Assembly (NCBI GenBank): GCA_002686995.1
Contig: NYZC01000356.1
Location: forward strand, 1 to 62,194
Direction of reading: 5' to 3'
DNA from: Phycisphaeraceae bacterium
Lineage (GTDB): Bacteria > Planctomycetota > Phycisphaerae > Phycisphaerales > Phycisphaeraceae
Length of the DNA stretch: 62,194 nucleotides
Positions 56,978 to 62,194 of the stretch are shown one piece after another. Both the position numbers and the translations under genes were made by a program. Position 1 is the stretch's first letter. Every line of letters begins with the position of its first letter. Under the pieces are notes generated by a model, which made no database searches, had not been told where the DNA came from, and worked only from the letters and a program-made list of their open reading frames with translations.

Positions 56978-57892
56978 ATGCTCGGCGCCGGGGGGATCGG
57001 CCGATGGCGTTCCGTGCTGTCGCTGGATTCCAGCCGGAAGATCACGGCCGGGAGTTACAAGGATCTCGTCGATGCCGTGCGCCGGGGCGCGGATCTCCGG
57101 ATTGCCCTGGAGTTCGTCCACAACGAGCACATTGATGTGCGATCGCCCTGTGCGGAGGTCGTGCGTGAAGCGTGCGAATACGGCGTGACGTATCTCCTGG
57201 ACGATCGTTGGGCGGCCGGCATCATGAGCCTGCGGCAGCCGGTGGCATTGCCCGACGACCTCGGGCCGCGCTCGTCGATGTCCTTCTTCCTTTCCAACCA
57301 GGACGGCGCGCAGGGCATTGCGCGCCCGTACCTTGACGGATCTTCGGAAGCCGCCTTTCCCGGAGCCACTCCGCTTGGCAGCGCCGAAGATCCACCGAAG
57401 TACCATCCGCGCGACGTGTGGGACGCGCAGACCAATGCGCCCAGCAGCAACTTCGTCTACGACTTCGATCTGCTCGACTACTACGTGAGTGACAGCTGGG
57501 AGCAAGTGCTGTCTCATGACGCCGAGGGCGGGGTCGTGTCGGGCTCCGTGGACAGCCTGGCGTCGGCGTTCGCCGACGGTTGCGCGGTGAAAGTCGGAAT
57601 CAGCGGCCTGTGCTCGGATTTCGCGCTCGATGCGCCGTCGATGGACCACGAGGTGTTCGTCGAGACGGGATCGTGCTACTACTACGTCGACAGCAGGATA
57701 TTCATTGCCGGTGCCCACCCCGTCGTCCGCGTCAGTCCCGAGATTCCCCTTCGTTATCAGAGCCAGGGCTGGGATTTCGGCTGGCTCCTGTTGCGCACGG
57801 ACGGCGCGGTCGTCGATCGTCGTTGCGATCCGTACACGCTCGCATTCAGCGATCACCGACGGAGGCTTCCGATCCGATGGTTCGTTCGTTGA
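56978..57892 (+). CDS. Hypothetical protein, possibly VirK-like
   Basis: ITAGSYKDLVDAVRRGADLRIALEFVHNE; NFVYDFDLLDYYVSDSWEQVLSHDAEGGVVSG; weak resemblance only. Confidence 0.55.
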   Translation: MLGAGGIGRWRSVLSLDSSRKITAGSYKDLVDAVRRGADLRIALEFVHNEHIDVRSPCAEVVREACEYGVTYLLDDRWAAGIMSLRQPVALPDDLGPRSSMSFFLSNQDGAQGIARPYLDGSSEAAFPGATPLGSAEDPPKYHPRDVWDAQTNAPSSNFVYDFDLLDYYVSDSWEQVLSHDAEGGVVSGSVDSLASAFADGCAVKVGISGLCSDFALDAPSMDHEVFVETGSCYYYVDSRIFIAGAHPVVRVSPEIPLRYQSQGWDFGWLLLRTDGAVVDRRCDPYTLAFSDHRRRLPIRWFVR

Positions 57893-57934
57893 CCGGTTGC
57901 AGAGCGCTCAATCCCTGGACGAGGATGGAACGTC

Positions 57935-59308
57935 ATGGTTCAGCTGTTGAAAGAGGTGCTGTTCTCTCCCCGAAATATCACCGAGCATCACAAGTGCTAC
58001 GACTACGTCGAGCCCATGCTGAAGGACGAGACGCCGGTGCTGACGGTGGAGACGGACTGGGAAAGAGAGAAGGGGATCCAGTTCTTCAGCGTGATTCGAT
58101 CCAAGCGCGACGGCAGGTACCGGATGTGGTACCAGTCCGGCTTCAAGCACCGGTCCGAGGCAGGTGAGGTCATCATCGACAATTCGGTGCACGGCGTGTG
58201 GCGCAAGGTCGTCTGCTATGCCCAGAGCGACGACGGCGTCAACTGGGTCCGCCCGAAGCTGAACCTGTACCTTTCGAAGCAGTTCCCCGGCAACAACATC
58301 GTGATGGACTGGGCGGGCGTCCTTCTGGAGTGTCCCTCGGTGATCGAGGACGTCGACGATCCGAATCCCGCGCGCCGATACAAGATGCTCGTGTATCACC
58401 TCGACCCGGACGATCCGGCGGGGACGGGGGGATGTCTCTTCTTCTCGCCCGATGGTCTGCACTTCACCTTCACCGGCCATACGTTCCCTTCTCAGGACGC
58501 GGAATGCCTCTGGTACGATCGGATCCACAAGCGATACGTGGCGTTCCTGAAGGAACGCTGCGGCGAGCAGCGAATCCGCATGATGAGCGTCAGCACGGAT
58601 TGCGAAAGCTGGACCGAGCCCCACGTTCTGTTCGCGCCCGATACGGGCGATGACAAGGGAACGAACTTCTACCAGCAGTCCGCGTTCATCATGAACGGCC
58701 GATGTCTCGGGTTCGTGAACATCTTCGACGTGACCTCGCAGTCGTCCTGGCTCGAGCTTGCCGAGAGCCCTGACGGGCTGTCCTGGTATCGCCTTCCCGG
58801 CAAATCGCCCGTGCTCAAGCCGGGAGATATCGGCTCGATCGACGGCGGCGGGGTTTATTGCGGTCTCTCCGAGCCGATCGTCGACGGTGATCGAACCTGG
58901 GTGTATTACTTCGCCGCGCCGCATCGCCATGACGGGAGAGTCAGCGAGGGGGCGGAGAAGCTGAAGCAGTGCGCGGCCCGCGCGTCGTTCCCCACGAACC
59001 GGCTCGTGGGTCAGCAGACCGAACGCGAGGGATATTTCGCGACCGTGCCGGTGGCCTGCCCGGGGGGCACGTTGCACCTGAATTACCGGTGCGCGAACGA
59101 AGTGCGGGTGGAGCTGATGGATCCGGGTTACGGCAGACCGATCAAGGGTTTCACGCGCGACGACTGCGTGCCGATGACCGGTGACGAGAAGGACGCCCCG
59201 GTTCGCTGGAAGCACGGCCGCAACCTGGATGAGCTGCAGGGTCGGTTCTTCAAGATCAGGCTCGAAGGCGACAACATGAAGGCCTATTCGGCGGGATTCC
59301 GTAGCTGA
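57935..59308 (+). CDS. Predicted glycosidase-like beta-propeller protein (third paralog)
   Basis: DGRYRMWYQSGFKHRSEAGEVIIDN, YAQSDDGVNWVRPKLNLY; C-terminal beta-sandwich shared with two others. Confidence 0.78.
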   Translation: MVQLLKEVLFSPRNITEHHKCYDYVEPMLKDETPVLTVETDWEREKGIQFFSVIRSKRDGRYRMWYQSGFKHRSEAGEVIIDNSVHGVWRKVVCYAQSDDGVNWVRPKLNLYLSKQFPGNNIVMDWAGVLLECPSVIEDVDDPNPARRYKMLVYHLDPDDPAGTGGCLFFSPDGLHFTFTGHTFPSQDAECLWYDRIHKRYVAFLKERCGEQRIRMMSVSTDCESWTEPHVLFAPDTGDDKGTNFYQQSAFIMNGRCLGFVNIFDVTSQSSWLELAESPDGLSWYRLPGKSPVLKPGDIGSIDGGGVYCGLSEPIVDGDRTWVYYFAAPHRHDGRVSEGAEKLKQCAARASFPTNRLVGQQTEREGYFATVPVACPGGTLHLNYRCANEVRVELMDPGYGRPIKGFTRDDCVPMTGDEKDAPVRWKHGRNLDELQGRFFKIRLEGDNMKAYSAGFRS

Positions 59309-59323
59309 AGTCTGGCGACTTCT

Positions 59324-61144
59324 CTAAGCTTCTGCTTCGTAGCTCGCTATCGCCTCACCCGTCAGAAAGGCACGCTCGTAGATCCGAACGCATCGGACTT
59401 CGCCGTTGAGCGTCGAGCCGATCCGTAGCACGTCTGCGCCGTTGGCGTTCTGAAGGAACGGGCTGAGGCGCCCCCATCCGTACGGTCGGGCGCCGCCGCC
59501 GTCGCACAGCACGCCGTCGACCACGAAGCTGATGACGCGTGGACCGCCGTCGACGACGATGACCAGGTGGTGGTTTCTGCCTGCTTCGAGCATGTCCGTA
59601 TCGCAGGCCCAGGCGCTTTCACTTCGGCCGTCGTTGAGGACGAGCTTGACCGTTCCTCTTGATGTGGTCTGCAGCAGGATGCCGGCGCCGGACTCCGTTC
59701 GACTGTCGAGAATGGCCTGGTCCGGATCCAGCGTGTCCATGCGAACGGACACTTCGAGGGTGAACGCGGCGCGGGTGTTCCTCGTGCTGAAGTCCGCGGC
59801 GTTCGGGTTCTGGAAATCGATGAAGTCCGGCAGTCGGGGCATCGGGGTCTCGTCGGGTACCGGCCGGTCGTCTCCCAGTGCCATAACCGGATCCTCGCGC
59901 ACGTGCCATTCGATCTCGCCCCAGACGGACTGCAGCAGTCGCGGATCGATCTCGTGCACGCGCGCGGTCAGCTTCTGCGTTTCCGTGACGAAGTATCGGC
60001 CGTCCTCTTCGATCAGGTCCGGGTAGCTGCACCCGCGCATGATCTGCGGGTCGTACAACAGGATCTCGGGCTGTGACCAGCGGATCTCGCCGTCTCGCTC
60101 CTCGCCGCCGCACAGCCACACGACGCTGCGACTCGCGAATCCGTCATCGTGCGTGAACGAGCAGGTGCCGTTGTTGTGAAACCAGTACAGGAATCGGCCG
60201 TTGGCGCATCGCCAGGCGGTGTTGGCTGCGCGCGGGTGCCGCATCGTTCTGCCGTTGGCGAATCGCTCGTATCGCGGCTCCGTCCACGTGTGTCCGCCGT
60301 CGCGGCTGTACGCGCAAGCCGGCCGGCCGTCGGTCGTCCGGTAGACGCCGTAGATCGAGCCGTCACTCAGCACGCTGAAGTTGTGCTCTTCGGCGATCGG
60401 CCCGCCGCCCGGAGGCGTGCGCAGCCCGACATCGCCGTCTGGCAGCGTCTCCCACGTGATCCTTTCGGGATCCGTCTCGACCAGAAGGTTTTCGCTCTTG
60501 AGCAGCGTCCCTTCGCTGCGCGTGAACATGCCGATCCCGAAGCCGCCCACCTTGATCAGCGAGACGTACGCCGCTCCGTCGAGCGTGATCGGACGACCTA
60601 CGTTCCAGAAGAACTTGATCTTCCCTTCGTAGGGATTCTCGCGATCGATCTGCGTCAAACGAATCGGAATTTCGTAGCGCCTGTCCGCCCAGGTCCGCCC
60701 GTGATCGTCGCTGAACTTGAACACGAAGTGCCCTTGCGTGTCCACTCTCCGGCAGTATCCGTCGGCCCACCGTTCAGTGTCGCCGATGACCCTCCGCGTG
60801 TTGTCCGTGTTGTGGTTGTAGAAGCAGTAGATGCGGCCGGGCGCGCCCGCTTCGGGCGCCGTCGGCGCCTTGAGAAGGACCGCGTACGATGCTTCCGGAC
60901 CATCCGCCGGCTCGACGTCCACGGGTGTCGACCAGGTCCGCCCGCAGTCCGCGCTGCGCATGCTGACGATGTGCTGGCCGGACGTGCCCTCGGCGCCCGC
61001 GCCGGTCGTCATCACGCACAGCCAGGCCCCGTCGTCCGTCCTGACGATGTGCGGCTGGTCACAATACGTCTCGGAGGGAATCACCCGGCCCGTGGTGAGG
61101 TCCCGCGCGTCGATCGACCCGCTCGCTTCGGTGATCTGCGTCAT
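59324..61144 (-). CDS. Sialidase/BNR-repeat protein with C-terminal LamG-like domain
   Basis: SADCGRTWSTPVD, SDDHGRTWADRRY, SRDGGHTWTEPRY Asp boxes; FTLEVSVRMDTLDPDQAILDSRTESG... Confidence 0.88.
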   Translation of the reverse strand: MTQITEASGSIDARDLTTGRVIPSETYCDQPHIVRTDDGAWLCVMTTGAGAEGTSGQHIVSMRSADCGRTWSTPVDVEPADGPEASYAVLLKAPTAPEAGAPGRIYCFYNHNTDNTRRVIGDTERWADGYCRRVDTQGHFVFKFSDDHGRTWADRRYEIPIRLTQIDRENPYEGKIKFFWNVGRPITLDGAAYVSLIKVGGFGIGMFTRSEGTLLKSENLLVETDPERITWETLPDGDVGLRTPPGGGPIAEEHNFSVLSDGSIYGVYRTTDGRPACAYSRDGGHTWTEPRYERFANGRTMRHPRAANTAWRCANGRFLYWFHNNGTCSFTHDDGFASRSVVWLCGGEERDGEIRWSQPEILLYDPQIMRGCSYPDLIEEDGRYFVTETQKLTARVHEIDPRLLQSVWGEIEWHVREDPVMALGDDRPVPDETPMPRLPDFIDFQNPNAADFSTRNTRAAFTLEVSVRMDTLDPDQAILDSRTESGAGILLQTTSRGTVKLVLNDGRSESAWACDTDMLEAGRNHHLVIVVDGGPRVISFVVDGVLCDGGGARPYGWGRLSPFLQNANGADVLRIGSTLNGEVRCVRIYERAFLTGEAIASYEAEA

Positions 61145-61196
61145 GTTTCATCTCCGGCGATAGCGCTTCCTCCGGGATGCTTCGAAATGAGCGTCT

Positions 61197-61997
61197 TCAC
61201 CAGAGCTCGAGAGGGTCATCGGTGTGCTTCACGACGGTGCGCGGTCCGGCGCGCTCGGCGTTGTGGCGCTGCATTCGATGGTCGGCCGCCGCGATGGTGC
61301 GTGTCTCGATGCGCAACTCATACGGCGGGTCGATGGCGAACGGCTTGAACTCTCCGTTCGCGGCGCGTTCGACGGCGCGGGCGGCCCGCGTGCGGATCAG
61401 GTCGCACGCGTCGTCGGGATGCAGTGACACGGCTCCGTGATAGGTCAATCCCTGTTTCGTCGGCGCGACCTCGACGTCGCCCAGCCACTGCTTCGCCTCG
61501 CGGCACCCGGCCTCGTCGGCGCTCACCATCACGACCGGGACGCCGAGTGCCCCGATCTGCAGGGACTCGATGCCGATCTCGCCGACCGGCCGTCCGTTCA
61601 GGGTGAGGTGGCGGAGGCTGGCCATGCTGTACGAATGGGCCATGACGCCGTCGTCGACGCCGTATCGCGCGTGGTGACCGATGAGCAGCGCGGCATCGAA
61701 TCCCAGCGCGACGACCTGCTTCATCGGGGCGACGCCGAGCGCGATCCGGACGCCCCTGGGCAACTGGTCATAATGAAGGTTGAGGCCTGCCGGGGCGTGG
61801 TCGCGCAGAAATCCGACATCGTGCACGAGCACGTCGGTCGCCCCGCCCCGCCGCGCCCCCTCGACGGCCGCGGCCGCCTCCGCCGTCGCCTGCCGCCGGA
61901 CGAACTCGAACTGCCAGGGCCCCGTCTCGGCCCCTCCCGCCCCGTGCCCTACCACGCAAGCTTCCCCCTCCGTGTCCACCGCGATGTACACCCGCAT
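61197..61997 (-). CDS. M55 family metallopeptidase (D-aminopeptidase DppA-like)
   Basis: MRVYIAVDTEGEACVV; DVLVHDVGFLRDH; GFDAALLIGHHARYG; MAHSYS. Confidence 0.85.
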   Translation of the reverse strand: MRVYIAVDTEGEACVVGHGAGGAETGPWQFEFVRRQATAEAAAAVEGARRGGATDVLVHDVGFLRDHAPAGLNLHYDQLPRGVRIALGVAPMKQVVALGFDAALLIGHHARYGVDDGVMAHSYSMASLRHLTLNGRPVGEIGIESLQIGALGVPVVMVSADEAGCREAKQWLGDVEVAPTKQGLTYHGAVSLHPDDACDLIRTRAARAVERAANGEFKPFAIDPPYELRIETRTIAAADHRMQRHNAERAGPRTVVKHTDDPLELW

Positions 61998-62079
61998 GGC
62001 TGGTTCCTTGAATCCCGACCGCGATCTGCTATTCTACCGGCCCCGCCCAAGGCGGGTGAAAACTGAAGATCTGTGAAGA

Positions 62080-62155
62080 TCCCCGATAGCTCAATTGGTA
62101 GAGCGAGCGGCTGTTAACCGCTAGGTTGGTGGTTCGAGTCCACCTCGGGGAGCCA
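62080..62155 (+). tRNA. tRNA-Asn (anticodon GTT), CCA encoded
   Basis: tccccgatagctcaattggtagagcgagcggctgttaaccgctaggttggtggttcgagtccacctcggggagcca; 7-bp acceptor TCCCCGA/TCGGGGA, T-loop ttcgagt, anticodon loop ctGTTaa. Confidence 0.96.
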
Positions 62156-62163
62156 AAATCAAT

Positions 62164-62183
62164 CCGACGGAATTTGCCGTCGG
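62164..62183 (+). terminator. Hairpin downstream of tRNA-Asn (weak terminator candidate)
   Basis: CCGACGG-aatttg-CCGTCGG; no clear T-run. Confidence 0.5.
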
Positions 62184-62194
62184 TTCAAGTTAAC

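Noticed and set aside
62042-62056. cccgcccaaggcggg inverted repeat before the tRNA as a terminator
   Set aside because: Loop is too small/absent and there is no T-run; probably upstream region of the M55 gene

Overview
High-GC bacterial window, probably Planctomycetota or a related PVC/Hydrogenedentes-type lineage. That guess rests on three pseudopilins with [13 protein letters not shown]-termini (two with an H-X9-DG tail), two PEP-CTERM proteins, and many sialidase/propeller/LamG/FG-GAP glycan proteins. The content is mostly an accessory carbohydrate-catabolism region. It includes Gfo/Idh/MocA oxidoreductases, an NAD-dependent epimerase, a D-2-hydroxyacid dehydrogenase, a double-domain esterase, two exo-rhamnogalacturonan-lyase-like proteins, a beta-helix protein, several GH-like beta-propellers, GH-A-like and GH71-like proteins, M81 and M55 peptidases, an MBL-fold hydrolase, a fatty acid desaturase, an HTTM-like membrane protein, and a tRNA-Asn(GTT) at the right edge. 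The strongest candidates for something undescribed are: (i) a two-gene sugar importer in which the substrate-binding protein is fused to the MalF-like permease and the AraQ-like permease carries a ~330-aa extracytoplasmic insert with internal W-RxF...RYG...LN repeats; (ii) a ~175-bp duplicated 5' leader in front of two unrelated genes, with a hairpin supported by compensatory changes; (iii) an AAC(3)-like acetyltransferase fused to a putative TIM-barrel domain; (iv) pseudopilin genes paired with PEP-CTERM/LamG surface proteins, one overlapping a LamG-GH71-like-LamG gene by the ATGA junction. Several gene remnants (PhyH, sialidase, ankyrin) and a dispersed C-tract/G-tract intergenic repeat are also present. 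All calls come from reading the sequence and the supplied ORF track; no database searches were run.
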